25,824 nucleotides of DNA from Patescibacteria group bacterium (GCA_028866595.1 JAGWHV010000006.1:1-25824), one strand, 5' to 3'. Shown: positions 1 to 7,964, counted from the first letter of the stretch. A program made the numbers and translations. The notes: a model not told the origin generated them from the letters alone.

Positions 1-2
1 AA

Positions 3-470
3 AGCCATGCGCTGCGGAATACCATCATCGTCGCTCTCGTCGTCATCATCGCTGGAGCGGCGGCGTGGTATGCGCGACCTCGATCGGAACAGCCAAAATT
101 CTGCTTCGATTTCGCCGAGAACATGCAGTTTGGCGATCATACAGTGGTCCATCCGATAAACCAGGGTACGTCCGTTCATGGCGTCACATACTACATACCG
201 GAAGTACCGGCTCTTCAGACGGCTCTCAAGGACCAGGGCTTCTACATAGATCCGTATGAAACTACGGGCGGTAAAGTCTATGCCGGCTCGATCCTCGGTC
301 CGACGACCCATTCCGCCGTCTTTGCCTTCCAAAAGAAATATGGCTTGAAGCAGACCGGCATCGTCGACAATCCGACGCTCGATAAGCTGGCGGCTCTCTA
401 TACGTGTCCGACGCCCGCAGTCCCTGCATCCGCGACGACTACCGCCGCGACGACCACGTCGGCCAAGTAA
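3..470 (+). CDS. Membrane-anchored or secreted protein with a C-terminal peptidoglycan-binding domain (5' end outside window)
   Basis: The frame is open to the left edge, so the start lies upstream; 155 residues are visible. They begin with a hydrophobic stretch (about visible residues 5-20, rich in Ile, Val and Ala) that reads as a signal peptide or membrane anchor, so the rest is probably outside the cell. The C-terminal half (about residues 95-137) fits the PG_binding_1 fold: a Gly-Pro-Thr-Thr turn, an Ala-Val-Phe-Ala-Phe-Gln helix, then Gly-Leu-Lys-Gln-Thr-Gly and a final Thr-Leu-Asp-Lys-Leu. Such domains bind cell-wall peptidoglycan and usually accompany a hydrolase or anchor a surface protein. 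No catalytic domain is seen in the visible part. The tail is a low-complexity Ala/Thr/Pro segment. The stop codon abuts the ATG of the next gene, so the two are probably cotranscribed. Domain call fairly secure; precise role unknown. Confidence 0.8.
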   Translation, partial: SHALRNTIIVALVVIIAGAAAWYARPRSEQPKFCFDFAENMQFGDHTVVHPINQGTSVHGVTYYIPEVPALQTALKDQGFYIDPYETTGGKVYAGSILGPTTHSAVFAFQKKYGLKQTGIVDNPTLDKLAALYTCPTPAVPASATTTAATTTSAK

Positions 471-1559
471 ATGCTCGATCGAGTCAGAGAATTCTTTCAT
501 AAGTACGAGAGGTACGTATCGCCGGTGACCCTGGTGTTCGGCTTTACTTTTGACAATCTGACGCTCCGGCGCATCGACACGCTCTACAGCAATTTCCTGC
601 TTATCTCATACCTCATCATCTCGGCCGGTTCGATCCTCCTTCTCAATATCCACGTCACGAGGCGGACGAGGCAGGCGCGCGAGAGATCGGAGACGATCCA
701 CGCGATATTCGTGTTTTTGATGCAGTTCTGTCTCGGTGGCCTCTTCAGCGCCTCGTTCCTCTTTTATTCGAGATCGGGATCGATCCTGTCGAGCTGGCCT
801 TTCCTCCTCATGCTCGTCGGCTATATCATCGGCAACGAGGTTTTGCGAAAGAATTATATCCGGCTCGGTTTTCAGATAAGCGTATTCTTCACAGCGCTGT
901 TCTCGTTCCTTATATTTTTCTTGCCCGTCATCCTCGGCAAGATAGGCGACGACATATTTCTTCTCTCCGGCGTCGCGAGCTTGATGATAACGGGGGTCTT
1001 CATATATGTCCTCTCGTGGGTCGCGACGGAACGCACGAGAAAGAGCGGCCCTATTCTTTTTCTCGCTATCGGCGGATTATTCTCTCTTATCAATATCCTC
1101 TATTTCACCGACTTGATACCGCCGATCCCGCTCGCTCTCAAAGAGGTCGGCATATACCGCTCGCTCTCGCGATTGCCAGATGGGACATACGAGACGCTCG
1201 GCGAGCCGCAACAATGGTTCACGCTTTTCGCGCCACAGCCTGTCGTTCATTATGTGTCCGGGCAGCCGCTTTTCGCTTTCTCAGCGATATTCGCTCCGGC
1301 CAATTTGAATACGGACATCATCCACGAGTGGCAGATGTATGATCCGACCACGCACGTCTGGAAGACATTCGGTAAGATCGATCTCGGTATAAGCGGCGGC
1401 CGAGCGCTCGGTTACAGGACATACTCCGAAGAGCCGAGCATTCAGCCCGGCCTCTGGAGAGTGAATGTCGAGACGCCGCGGGGCCAGATCCTCGGCAGCA
1501 TGGTCTTTACTGTCGAGCCGCCGTCAGACGGGGAGAAGCTTATCACCTCGATAAAGTAG
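471..1559 (+). CDS. Polytopic membrane protein with C-terminal DUF2914 domain
   Basis: This 362-residue protein has about seven hydrophobic segments in its first 215 residues (roughly 15-30, 40-62, 76-100, 108-125, 134-158, 162-186, 193-218). A soluble domain of about 120 residues follows. That domain, from the Leu-Phe-Ala-Phe-Ser strand to the Met-Val-Phe-Thr-Val-Glu strand near the end, matches my recollection of DUF2914, including a His-Glu-Trp core and a Gly-Tyr-Arg-Thr-Tyr segment. This build (multi-TM plus DUF2914) is common in Parcubacteria; its function is not established. The ATG directly follows the stop of the upstream peptidoglycan-binding gene with no intervening base, so the pair is likely one operon acting in the envelope. 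No Shine-Dalgarno sequence precedes the ATG. Domain assignment is from memory of the family. Confidence 0.75.
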   Translation: MLDRVREFFHKYERYVSPVTLVFGFTFDNLTLRRIDTLYSNFLLISYLIISAGSILLLNIHVTRRTRQARERSETIHAIFVFLMQFCLGGLFSASFLFYSRSGSILSSWPFLLMLVGYIIGNEVLRKNYIRLGFQISVFFTALFSFLIFFLPVILGKIGDDIFLLSGVASLMITGVFIYVLSWVATERTRKSGPILFLAIGGLFSLINILYFTDLIPPIPLALKEVGIYRSLSRLPDGTYETLGEPQQWFTLFAPQPVVHYVSGQPLFAFSAIFAPANLNTDIIHEWQMYDPTTHVWKTFGKIDLGISGGRALGYRTYSEEPSIQPGLWRVNVETPRGQILGSMVFTVEPPSDGEKLITSIK

Positions 1560-1567
1560 CAAGGAGG

Positions 1568-1576
1568 TGCTATACT
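1568..1576 (+). promoter_or_regulatory. Extended -10 promoter for the 202-residue protein gene
   Basis: TG at 1568-1569, one base, then TATACT at 1571-1576 form an extended -10 element just after the upstream stop codon. Transcription would begin near 1583, leaving a leader of about 23 nt before the ATG at 1606. The sequence AAGGAGGTG (1561-1569), a good Shine-Dalgarno match, lies upstream of the predicted start site, so it would not be in the mRNA made from this promoter. No convincing -35 box. Confidence 0.5.
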
Positions 1577-1605
1577 GAACTCTCCGGTAATTAAACGCAT
1601 ATTTT

Positions 1606-2214
1606 ATGAATAAGAAAGGAATCATCACTCTCGTCATTATCATCGTCCTCGTGATCATCGGTTACGCGATCTGGGGAGGCAAAGGCTCGCAGAATCCATA
1701 CGCTGGAACTACGACCCAGCCAGGTCAGACCGTCTCGAGCTCGACCGCGGCAGCATTCGCGCCGGTCACTTCGGGAACGACGGACACGTCTCTCCTCGGT
1801 AGGCTCAAGAGCGCTTCAGTCGCGGCTTCGGAGACGGGTACGCGCGTCGCTCTCTCGAATGGTACTGCCCAGTTCTCGGGCGGCGGCGTGAGCGGCACGG
1901 TCACTCTCGGCAGCATCGCTACGGAGACGACGGTTAACGGCGTCGGATACGCGTTCACGACTATCGACGTCAAGTCTAACGGCGGCGCTGATTACACCTA
2001 TGTCGTCCTTTTCCAGGATAGTAACGGCTCTCTCACCGATCAGTCATATGCCGTCCTCGGCAAAGGCGTGACGGTCACTGGTCTCCGCGTCGATCAGACG
2101 ACCCAGGGCCTCGTCGTCACCGCGACATACAACGATTCTACGGGCGCGAGCAAGACAAAGATCATGGTCGTGACGAACGGCCAGTTCGATCCTTCCAAGG
2201 AGATAAATCTCTAG
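1606..2214 (+). CDS. Hypothetical N-terminally anchored extracytoplasmic protein, Ser/Thr/Gly-rich
   Basis: The 202-residue product opens with Met-Asn-Lys-Lys and a hydrophobic run (about residues 5-24, mostly Ile, Val and Leu), a typical type II anchor or uncleaved signal. A low-complexity linker rich in Ser, Thr, Gly and Pro (about 28-60) follows. The remainder alternates hydrophobic and polar residues with many Gly, Thr and Val, suggesting a small beta-sandwich outside the membrane. I recognise no family and see no catalytic motif. It has its own extended -10 promoter and a strong terminator 14 bases after the stop, so it is probably monocistronic. Function unknown; surface location is inferred from the anchor alone. 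Confidence 0.7.
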   Translation: MNKKGIITLVIIIVLVIIGYAIWGGKGSQNPYAGTTTQPGQTVSSSTAAAFAPVTSGTTDTSLLGRLKSASVAASETGTRVALSNGTAQFSGGGVSGTVTLGSIATETTVNGVGYAFTTIDVKSNGGADYTYVVLFQDSNGSLTDQSYAVLGKGVTVTGLRVDQTTQGLVVTATYNDSTGASKTKIMVVTNGQFDPSKEINL

Positions 2215-2228
2215 TTAGTGGAAGAAGA

Positions 2229-2258
2229 GCCCGCGGCCGTAGGCGGCCGCGGGCTTTT
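2229..2258 (+). terminator. Rho-independent terminator
   Basis: A perfect 11-bp GC-rich stem (2229-2239 with 2244-2254) with a 4-nt loop is followed by TTTT at 2255-2258. It sits just after the 202-residue gene and before the macA promoter. Confidence 0.9.
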
Positions 2259-2292
2259 CCTTCGTATAAACATCAGCGGTCACGGCCGCACA

Positions 2293-2301
2293 TGGTAATA
2301 T
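2293..2301 (+). promoter_or_regulatory. Extended -10 promoter of the macAB-like operon (leaderless)
   Basis: TGG then TAATAT at 2296-2301 is followed by exactly six bases and the ATG at 2308. Transcription would start at or within a base or two of the start codon, giving a leaderless mRNA. Confidence 0.6.
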
Positions 2302-2307
2302 AGACGC

Positions 2308-3819
2308 ATGAATTTCTTAAAGAAGCATAAGATAGCCGTTATTGTCGCCGTTGTCGTCCTCGTTTTGCTTTACTTAATATTTGGCCGAGGCAAAGCGGCG
2401 CCAAAATTCGAGACGGCGACGGCGGTCGTCGGCAATGTCGTTCAGACTGTCTCCGTCACCGGTACGGTCTCTCCGGTCGACAAGGCCGACCTCGCTTTCG
2501 AGAAGGGAGGGGTCGTCTCGCGCATATACGTTGCCGTCGGCGATCACGTGAACGCTGGCGATCCGATCGCCAAAATAGACGACGCCGCCGATGCCGCGAG
2601 TTATGAATCAGCCCAGGCGACTCTCGCTGATATGGCCCGCGGCCTGCGCCCGGAGGAACTCGCTGTCCAAGAGAGCGCCGTCGCTGTCGCGGAGACTTCG
2701 CTTTCGAACGCCAAGACGGATGCGATAAACGCCGCTCATGACGCGTATGCCAAGGCTCAAAGCGCTCTCGTCACATATACCGACGCCCTTTTCAACAATC
2801 CTTCGAGCGTCAACCCGACGATAACCGTGCCGACGCAAACGTATTCGCTCCAGGCTTCCATCGATCAAGAGCGCACGAACGTCACCCAAGCTCTCTCTGA
2901 TTGGTCGGCCGATCTGGCCCAAGCTTCGACGAGCGATGCCGAGACGCTCATAACCGCGTCTCGCACCCACCTCGCTGTCGTCAAACAATTCATGACCGAC
3001 CTCTCGGCCATCGTCGGCTGGCTTACGACCGCGAACTCCGGGTATTCGCAGACGACCATCAATGGCTACACGACAGCCGTAAATTCGGCCTTGGCGACGG
3101 TGAACACCGCCGCTGATTCGCTCGCGACTGCCGATTCGTCATTGACGACGGCGTCATCCGGCCTTGATCAAGCGCAATCGAATTATTCTCTCAAACTCGC
3201 CGGCAATTCGAGCGAATCGATAGCGGCAGAACAAGCCAAAGTCGACCAGGCCGCCGCTCTCCTCGCCCAAGACACGATCAAGTCGCCGATAGACGGCATC
3301 GTCACCGCCGTTACGCCGAGCGAAGGCGAGTTCGTCGCCGCCGGGTCGACGCAATTCACTGTCCAAAGCGACGGCACGTATAAGATAGAGGCTTATGTGC
3401 CCGAGGCTGACATCGCCAAGGTTGCCATCGGCGACCTCGCTTCGACGACTCTCGATGCGTATGGTTCGAATACGTATTTCCAGGCGAAAGTCGCTCTGAT
3501 CGATCCCGCTGAAACCGTCATCGAAGGCGTGCCGACGTACAAGGTGACGCTTTACTTCACCCAGAAAGACAGCCGCATCCGTTCCGGCATGACCGCCAAT
3601 CTCGATATCCTCACCGACGAGCGCGATAATGTCGTCTCCGTGCCGTACCGCGCTGTCGTTACTGATGATACTGGCGCATCCGTTGTCCGCGTCGTATCTC
3701 CGAACGGCACGTCGTACGCGACGACGACCGTCGCCACCGGCCTCAAAGGCTCCGACGGCACGGTCGAGATAATCTCTGGCCTCAAATCCGGCGACAAGGT
3801 GGTGACGTACGTGAAATAG
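2308..3819 (+). CDS. Periplasmic-adaptor-type (MacA/HlyD family) subunit of an ABC exporter
   Basis: The product (503 residues) starts with a cytoplasmic Lys-rich stub and one transmembrane helix (about 8-26). A lipoyl-like half domain (about 50-95, containing Gly-Asp-His-Val-Asn-Ala-Gly-Asp-Pro-Ile) follows. Next comes a long Ala/Ser/Gln-rich helical hairpin (about 96-315). The second lipoyl half has the hallmark Lys-Ser-Pro-Ile-Asp-Gly-Ile-Val, then a beta-barrel and a membrane-proximal domain ending at Gly-Asp-Lys-Val-Val. This order is that of MacA-like membrane fusion proteins, which couple a MacB-type ABC transporter to export of peptides, lipids or drugs. The hairpin is unusually long and Ala/Thr/Ser-rich. 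ATPase and permease follow directly. No TolC homologue is visible, as expected if the cell lacks a conventional outer membrane, so the adaptor probably works on the outer face of the single membrane. Substrate unknown. Confidence 0.87.
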   Translation: MNFLKKHKIAVIVAVVVLVLLYLIFGRGKAAPKFETATAVVGNVVQTVSVTGTVSPVDKADLAFEKGGVVSRIYVAVGDHVNAGDPIAKIDDAADAASYESAQATLADMARGLRPEELAVQESAVAVAETSLSNAKTDAINAAHDAYAKAQSALVTYTDALFNNPSSVNPTITVPTQTYSLQASIDQERTNVTQALSDWSADLAQASTSDAETLITASRTHLAVVKQFMTDLSAIVGWLTTANSGYSQTTINGYTTAVNSALATVNTAADSLATADSSLTTASSGLDQAQSNYSLKLAGNSSESIAAEQAKVDQAAALLAQDTIKSPIDGIVTAVTPSEGEFVAAGSTQFTVQSDGTYKIEAYVPEADIAKVAIGDLASTTLDAYGSNTYFQAKVALIDPAETVIEGVPTYKVTLYFTQKDSRIRSGMTANLDILTDERDNVVSVPYRAVVTDDTGASVVRVVSPNGTSYATTTVATGLKGSDGTVEIISGLKSGDKVVTYVK

Positions 3820-3839
3820 TCCGCTGGCGCTTTGCCTTT

Positions 3840-4559
3840 ATGAATATCATCGAAGTCAACGACCTTAAAAAGGAGTATTACGACGGCGAAGAGCCGACCA
3901 TCGCTCTCGCTGGCGTGACGTTTTCGGTGCGTCAGGGCGAATTCGTGGCGATCATGGGCCCATCCGGTTCTGGAAAATCCACGCTGCTCCATCTCCTCGG
4001 GCTCCTCGATCAGCCGACGAGCGGCACGTACAGCTTTAACGGCAGGGAAGTATCGTCGTTCGCGCCGAATGAGCTCGCGTCTCTGCGGAACAAGGAGATC
4101 GGCTTCGTCTTCCAGGCTTTCAATCTCCTGCCGCGCACGAGCGTGCTCGAGAATGTCAAATTGCCCCTCATATATTCGGATGTGCCGGAATCTGAATGGG
4201 ATGCCCGGGCGAAAAAGGCGGTCGAAGACGTCGGCCTCGGCCACCGCATGCATCACGAGCCGTCCGAGCTCTCCGGTGGCGAGAAACAGCGCGTCGCCAT
4301 CGCCCGTGCCCTTGTTACCAACCCGGCGATCATATTTGCCGACGAGCCGACGGGCAATCTCGATTCGAAATCAGGCAAGAAAGTCATGTCCATCATCCAG
4401 GACTTGAATGAGAGACAAGGCAAGACGATCGTTCTCATCACCCACGAGACGTCGACTGCCGAGCATTCCGAGCGCATATTGAGGCTCATGGACGGGGTGA
4501 TCGAAAGCGATGTAAAAGTCGAGCATCGGCTCACCGCCTCGGACGAGTATGTAAAGTAA
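3840..4559 (+). CDS. ABC transporter ATP-binding protein, MacB/LolD type
   Basis: This 239-residue ATPase has every nucleotide-binding motif. The Walker A is Gly-Pro-Ser-Gly-Ser-Gly-Lys-Ser-Thr at 40-48, the Q-loop Gln is at 92, and the signature Leu-Ser-Gly-Gly-Glu-Lys-Gln-Arg is at 144-151. The Walker B Ile-Ile-Phe-Ala-Asp-Glu-Pro spans 164-170, and the switch His is in Ile-Thr-His-Glu (His202). The spacing and the Thr-Gly-Asn-Leu-Asp after Walker B match the MacB/LolD/FtsE branch. It would energise the permease encoded next, with the upstream adaptor. It begins 20 bases after the adaptor stop and ends 6 bases before the permease start; neither gap has a Shine-Dalgarno sequence. Family secure, transported compound unknown. 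Confidence 0.93.
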   Translation: MNIIEVNDLKKEYYDGEEPTIALAGVTFSVRQGEFVAIMGPSGSGKSTLLHLLGLLDQPTSGTYSFNGREVSSFAPNELASLRNKEIGFVFQAFNLLPRTSVLENVKLPLIYSDVPESEWDARAKKAVEDVGLGHRMHHEPSELSGGEKQRVAIARALVTNPAIIFADEPTGNLDSKSGKKVMSIIQDLNERQGKTIVLITHETSTAEHSERILRLMDGVIESDVKVEHRLTASDEYVK

Positions 4560-4565
4560 AAACCC

Positions 4566-5801
4566 ATGACTTGGAAACACGTATTCAAAGCATCTGTGAC
4601 GGGTCTCGACACGAATCGATCGCGGTCGTTCTTGACCATATTCGGCATCGTCATTGGCATTACCGCTATCATGCTCGTCGTCTCGCTCGGCGCCGGTGCC
4701 CAAAACCTCATTCTTTCCCAAGTCCAAGGCCTCGGCACCCAGACCATCGTCGCCATTCCGGGCAGGGAGCCGACGAGCCCGACGGACATATCATCGCTCT
4801 TCAGCGATTCCCTCAAACCCAAAGACCTGACCGCTCTCGAGAACAAGACGAACGTGCCCGGCCTCAAAGAGGCCATGCCCGAAGTGATCGGCGCCGGCGT
4901 CGCTGTCTATGGCTCGAACACATATCAAGTCACTGTTCTCGGCGCGACCGACATCATGGCGGAGATCCTCGACATCCATCCGGCCGAAGGGGATTTCTTT
5001 ACAGCTGACGATGTCTTGTCGCAATCGGACGTCGTCGTCATCGGCTCGAAAGTCGCGGACAAGCTCTTTGACGGCGCTGACCCGCTTAATCAAAAGATCG
5101 AGATAAAGAACAAAAGCTTCCGGATCATCGGCGTCTTGGCCCCGAGCGGCGGCGGCCTCATCAATTTCGACGAGATGGTTCTCATGCCGTATACGACCGC
5201 CCAGACATATCTTCTCGGCACGAAATATTTCAACCGCATCATCATCGAAGCGGCTGACGGACAGAGCGTCGACGTCGTAGCGAACGATGTGACGCTCACG
5301 CTCCGCGAATCGCACAACATCACCGATCCTTCCAAAGACGATTTCTCCGTCCAGACGCAGCAAGATCTGGCGAGCCGGTTGTCGACGATCACCACCGCTC
5401 TCACGTGGTTCCTCGTCGCCGTCGCATCGATCGCTCTCTTCGTCGGCGGTGTCGGCATCATGAACATCATGCTCGTGGCGGTGACGGAGCGTACCCGCGA
5501 GATCGGCTTGCGCAAAGCGCTCGGCGCGACGAACCGCGACATCCTCTCACAATTCTTGCTCGAAGCCGTGCTTCTCACGGCCATCGGTGGCATCGTTGGG
5601 ATATTGCTCGGCGCTGGCCTGGCATTCCTGATCGCTCTCGGCCTGTCAAAGGGTCTCGGCATCGCTTGGCAGTTCGTATTTCCGTGGACGGGCGCCATCC
5701 TCGGCTTCAGCGTCTCGGCGGCGATCGGTCTCGTATTCGGCGGCTACCCGGCGAGCCAGGCCGCTAAAAAGAGCCCGATCGAGGCTTTGCGGTACGAATA
5801 A
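4566..5801 (+). CDS. ABC transporter permease, MacB/FtsX family
   Basis: The 411-residue product has one N-terminal transmembrane helix (about 20-42), then a large extracytoplasmic MacB periplasmic-core domain (about 43-270). Three C-terminal helices follow (about 278-302, 328-355, 370-395), the fixed FtsX/MacB topology. Between helices 2 and 3 lies the conserved cytoplasmic stretch Glu-Arg-Thr-Arg-Glu-Ile-Gly-Leu-Arg-Lys-Ala-Leu-Gly-Ala, and the C-terminus ends Pro-Ile-Glu-Ala-Leu-Arg-Tyr-Glu, both typical. With the two genes upstream it forms a complete tripartite-type exporter (mechanotransmission, no substrate tunnel in the membrane). The stop codon lies in the A-run that is the U-tract of the opposite-strand terminator. 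Confidence 0.92.
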   Translation: MTWKHVFKASVTGLDTNRSRSFLTIFGIVIGITAIMLVVSLGAGAQNLILSQVQGLGTQTIVAIPGREPTSPTDISSLFSDSLKPKDLTALENKTNVPGLKEAMPEVIGAGVAVYGSNTYQVTVLGATDIMAEILDIHPAEGDFFTADDVLSQSDVVVIGSKVADKLFDGADPLNQKIEIKNKSFRIIGVLAPSGGGLINFDEMVLMPYTTAQTYLLGTKYFNRIIIEAADGQSVDVVANDVTLTLRESHNITDPSKDDFSVQTQQDLASRLSTITTALTWFLVAVASIALFVGGVGIMNIMLVAVTERTREIGLRKALGATNRDILSQFLLEAVLLTAIGGIVGILLGAGLAFLIALGLSKGLGIAWQFVFPWTGAILGFSVSAAIGLVFGGYPASQAAKKSPIEALRYE

Positions 5802-5825
5802 AAAAGACCGAGCCACTGCTCGGTC
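5800..5825 (-). terminator. Terminator of the response-regulator gene, in a convergent gap
   Basis: Read on the minus strand, an 8-bp stem (5818-5825 with 5806-5813, 4-nt loop) is followed by six T (complement of 5800-5805). On the plus strand the hairpin lacks a T-run, so it would terminate the macB-like operon only weakly. Confidence 0.8.
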
Positions 5826-5827
5826 GT

Positions 5828-6187
5828 TCAGCCCTTGGCTAGCGAATCGAAGAACTCGCGGGTGTCCGGGTCCGTCTTGCTCAAGACCTGCTCGATGCCG
5901 AGCCCCGCGGCCCTCTTCATGAGGGAGGCGTCTCCCGTGTAGTCTCCCGTCATGAGAAAAGCGCGGACTGCGGGGATGAGCGCCTTGATCTCGCCTAAGG
6001 CGGTGAGGCCGTCTTTGCGCGGCATGTTCCAGTCGCTTATGACGATGTCGAGGTCGGGATTCTCCTTGGCGATGAGAACGCCGATCTCGCCGTCAGGCGC
6101 GACAATGACCTCGTGCCCTTGGTGCTCGAGGCGGAGCTTGACGCTGCTCCGTATGACCTGTTCGTCGTCGATAACGAGTATTTTCAT
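5828..6187 (-). CDS. Single-domain response regulator (CheY-like receiver)
   Basis: The 119 residues form one receiver domain. Asp7-Asp8 make the acidic metal pocket, Asp52 in Ile-Ser-Asp-Trp-Asn-Met-Pro is the phosphoacceptor, Thr80 is the switch Thr and Lys104 in Leu-Ser-Lys-Thr-Asp is the invariant lysine. There is no output domain. It would relay phosphorylation from a histidine kinase by protein contact, but no kinase gene lies in the window, so it is an orphan here. It is divergent from folD and convergent with the exporter operon. The neighbouring MacAB-like exporter might suggest a stress-response link, but that is only positional. Confidence 0.92.
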   Translation of the reverse strand: MKILVIDDEQVIRSSVKLRLEHQGHEVIVAPDGEIGVLIAKENPDLDIVISDWNMPRKDGLTALGEIKALIPAVRAFLMTGDYTGDASLMKRAAGLGIEQVLSKTDPDTREFFDSLAKG

Positions 6188-6204
6188 GTTCTAAATTCAA
6201 GTTA

Positions 6205-6233
6205 GTACTACCTTTTCTCTAGCGCCAAGTCAA
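6205..6233 (-). promoter_or_regulatory. Promoter of the response-regulator gene
   Basis: On the minus strand TTGACT (6233-6228), a 17-base spacer and TAGTAC (6210-6205) lie upstream of the ATG at 6187. The -35 is good and the -10 weak. The predicted start near 6198 leaves a leader of about 11 nt. Confidence 0.45.
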
Positions 6234-6256
6234 TTTTGGGCGCTTGTGCCAGCTTG

Positions 6257-6265
6257 TGCTATATT
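6257..6265 (+). promoter_or_regulatory. Extended -10 promoter of folD (leaderless)
   Basis: TGC plus TATATT (6260-6265), six bases, then the ATG at 6272. It supports this ATG over the in-frame TTG at 6236, which lies upstream of the promoter core. Confidence 0.6.
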
Positions 6266-6271
6266 CAGCCC

Positions 6272-7114
6272 ATGACTGTCATGCTCGACGGTAGAAAGGC
6301 TCGTGATTCGTATAAGGTCGCTCTCAAGGAACGGTCGGACGCTCTCGTCCGCGCGGGCATAAAGCCGCGCCTGGCTATAATCCAGATTGGCGACAATAGC
6401 GAATCGTCCGTATACATCGAGCAGAAGAAAAAATTCGGCGCGGAAGTCGGCGCTGCCGTCGATCATGTGAAGTTCGCGTCCGATATGTCGGAAAAAGACG
6501 TCTCTGCCGCGATCGCCGAACTCAACGCCCGAGGCGATATCCACGGCATCATCGTCCAATTGCCTTTGCCGGCAGGATTCGACGTCTCGCGCCTCGTCGG
6601 ACTCGTCGCGCCGGAAAAAGATGTAGACGGCCTCGTCGACGGATCGGCTTTCATGCCGGCGACGGCGAAAGGCGTGATGATGCTTCTTGATTTTTACGGC
6701 GTCGAGCCGCGCGGTAAGATGTCAGTCGTCTTCGGCCGGTCGCGCCTTGTCGGTCAGCCGATCGCTTCAGCGCTCCGCACCCGCGGCGCGTCCGTCTCCG
6801 TCTGTCACTCGCAGACGCCGAATCCGAAAGAGATAAGCCGGGCAGCGGACATCGTCGTCGTAGCGATAGGTAAAAGGGAGCTCATCGACGCTTCATACAT
6901 AAAAGACGGCGCCGTAGTCGTCGATGTCGGCATGCACGCTGTGGTCGATGGCGGACGGCGCCTCGTCGGAGACGTCGATCGCGCCTCCGTCGCGCCGAAA
7001 GCCTCGGCTATCACCCCGGTTCCCGGCGGGGTAGGTCCCATGACGGTTCTCGCTTTATTTGATAATCTTATATCCTCAGCGGAAAGATTATCAGCCCATA
7101 AGAATCTTTATTAA
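6272..7114 (+). CDS. folD: Bifunctional methylenetetrahydrofolate dehydrogenase / methenyl-THF cyclohydrolase
   Basis: The 280-residue product interconverts 5,10-methylene-, 5,10-methenyl- and 10-formyl-tetrahydrofolate in the cytosol. The catalytic region has Ser-Val-Tyr-Ile-Glu-Gln-Lys-Lys-Lys, containing the active-site Tyr and Lys, followed by Gly-Ile-Ile-Val-Gln-Leu-Pro-Leu-Pro and Pro-Glu-Lys-Asp-Val-Asp-Gly. The NADP site shows Phe-Gly-Arg-Ser-Arg-Leu-Val-Gly-Gln-Pro, and the C-terminus carries Pro-Val-Pro-Gly-Gly-Val-Gly-Pro-Met-Thr. Length is normal for the family. I chose the ATG six bases after the -10 box over an upstream TTG. With glyA, thyX, dut, tmk and the dCMP deaminase in this window it fits a thymidylate and one-carbon set. 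The SIMPL-domain gene starts 6 bases after its stop. Confidence 0.96.
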   Translation: MTVMLDGRKARDSYKVALKERSDALVRAGIKPRLAIIQIGDNSESSVYIEQKKKFGAEVGAAVDHVKFASDMSEKDVSAAIAELNARGDIHGIIVQLPLPAGFDVSRLVGLVAPEKDVDGLVDGSAFMPATAKGVMMLLDFYGVEPRGKMSVVFGRSRLVGQPIASALRTRGASVSVCHSQTPNPKEISRAADIVVVAIGKRELIDASYIKDGAVVVDVGMHAVVDGGRRLVGDVDRASVAPKASAITPVPGGVGPMTVLALFDNLISSAERLSAHKNLY

Positions 7115-7120
7115 AATCCT

Positions 7121-7948
7121 ATGCAAAATCTCACGAATCAGCCGGCCTTCAAGAATCTGGTCATAGCCCTCCTCGGCCTCCTCGTCGCTCTGGCGGCTGT
7201 CGGTGTCATCGCCGGCCTCAAGTCGCTCCAGTTCATCGGCGCGGCTGCAACCCAGACTGACACGATCACCGTCACCGGCACCGGCGATGTCTATGCCATT
7301 CCTGACATCGCCACGTTCGACTTTACCGTGACGACAGAGGCGGCGAACGTCGCCGATGCCCAGAAGTCTTCGTCCGACAAGACGGATGCTATTCTCGCGT
7401 ATCTTCAAAAGAACGGCGTCGCCGACACTGACGTCCAGACTACGTCATACGATATCTATCCACGCTACGAATACCACACGACTATGATGCAGGCCACGGG
7501 CGCGCCGAATGCCTCGGGTGCCGCTGGCGTCATGATCCCCGTCTATAACCAAGGCACGCAAGTCCTCGCCGGCTATGATGTGTCCGAGACCGTCGAGGTC
7601 AAAGTCAGGAAGCTCGCCGACGCAGGCACGATCCTCGGCGGCATCGGCAGCCTCGGCGCGACGAACATCTCCGGTCTGACATTCTCTGTCGATCAGGAGA
7701 CTGCCCTCGAGCACCAGGCCCGCGACAAAGCGATCGCCGACGCCAAGACTCAGGCTCAGTCTCTCGCTGCGAGCCTTGGCGTGACTCTTGGCAGGATAGA
7801 GAGCTTCTCGGAGTCGGGCAACCAGCCGCAGCCGATCTATTTCGCTCGGGCGATGAGCGCGGCCGCTTCGGGCGCGTCGACGCCGCAAGTCCCCGCCGGC
7901 CAGAACAAGATCACCTCGACCGTCCAGGTCACGTATCAGATACAGTAG
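7121..7948 (+). CDS. SIMPL-domain (DUF541) protein with N-terminal anchor
   Basis: The 275-residue product has a hydrophobic segment at about 14-37, then a SIMPL domain. The conserved opening Ile-Thr-Val-Thr-Gly-Thr-Gly-Asp-Val, the Pro-Asp-Ile-Ala motif and the helix with Asp-Ala-Gln-Lys are all present. So is the paired later block from Tyr-Asp-Val-Ser-Glu-Thr-Val-Glu-Val to Ala-Arg-Asp-Lys-Ala-Ile-Ala-Asp-Ala. Family members are periplasmic or surface oligomers linked to oxidative stress (E. coli YggE) or of unknown role. A Gly/Ala-rich insertion (about residues 125-147) and a Ser/Ala/Pro-rich stretch near the C-terminus are lineage-specific decoration. The gene follows folD by 6 bases and ends at a clear terminator, so the two are probably cotranscribed without an obvious functional link. 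Confidence 0.85.
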   Translation: MQNLTNQPAFKNLVIALLGLLVALAAVGVIAGLKSLQFIGAAATQTDTITVTGTGDVYAIPDIATFDFTVTTEAANVADAQKSSSDKTDAILAYLQKNGVADTDVQTTSYDIYPRYEYHTTMMQATGAPNASGAAGVMIPVYNQGTQVLAGYDVSETVEVKVRKLADAGTILGGIGSLGATNISGLTFSVDQETALEHQARDKAIADAKTQAQSLAASLGVTLGRIESFSESGNQPQPIYFARAMSAAASGASTPQVPAGQNKITSTVQVTYQIQ

Positions 7949-7964
7949 AGATCGATCGACAACG

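Noticed and set aside
2021..2050. Apparent repeated GCTCTC and GTCCTC hexamers scattered over the whole window
   Set aside because: They follow reading frame and encode Ala-Leu or Val-Leu pairs, so codon-pair usage explains them; not a repeat element or uptake signal as far as I can judge.
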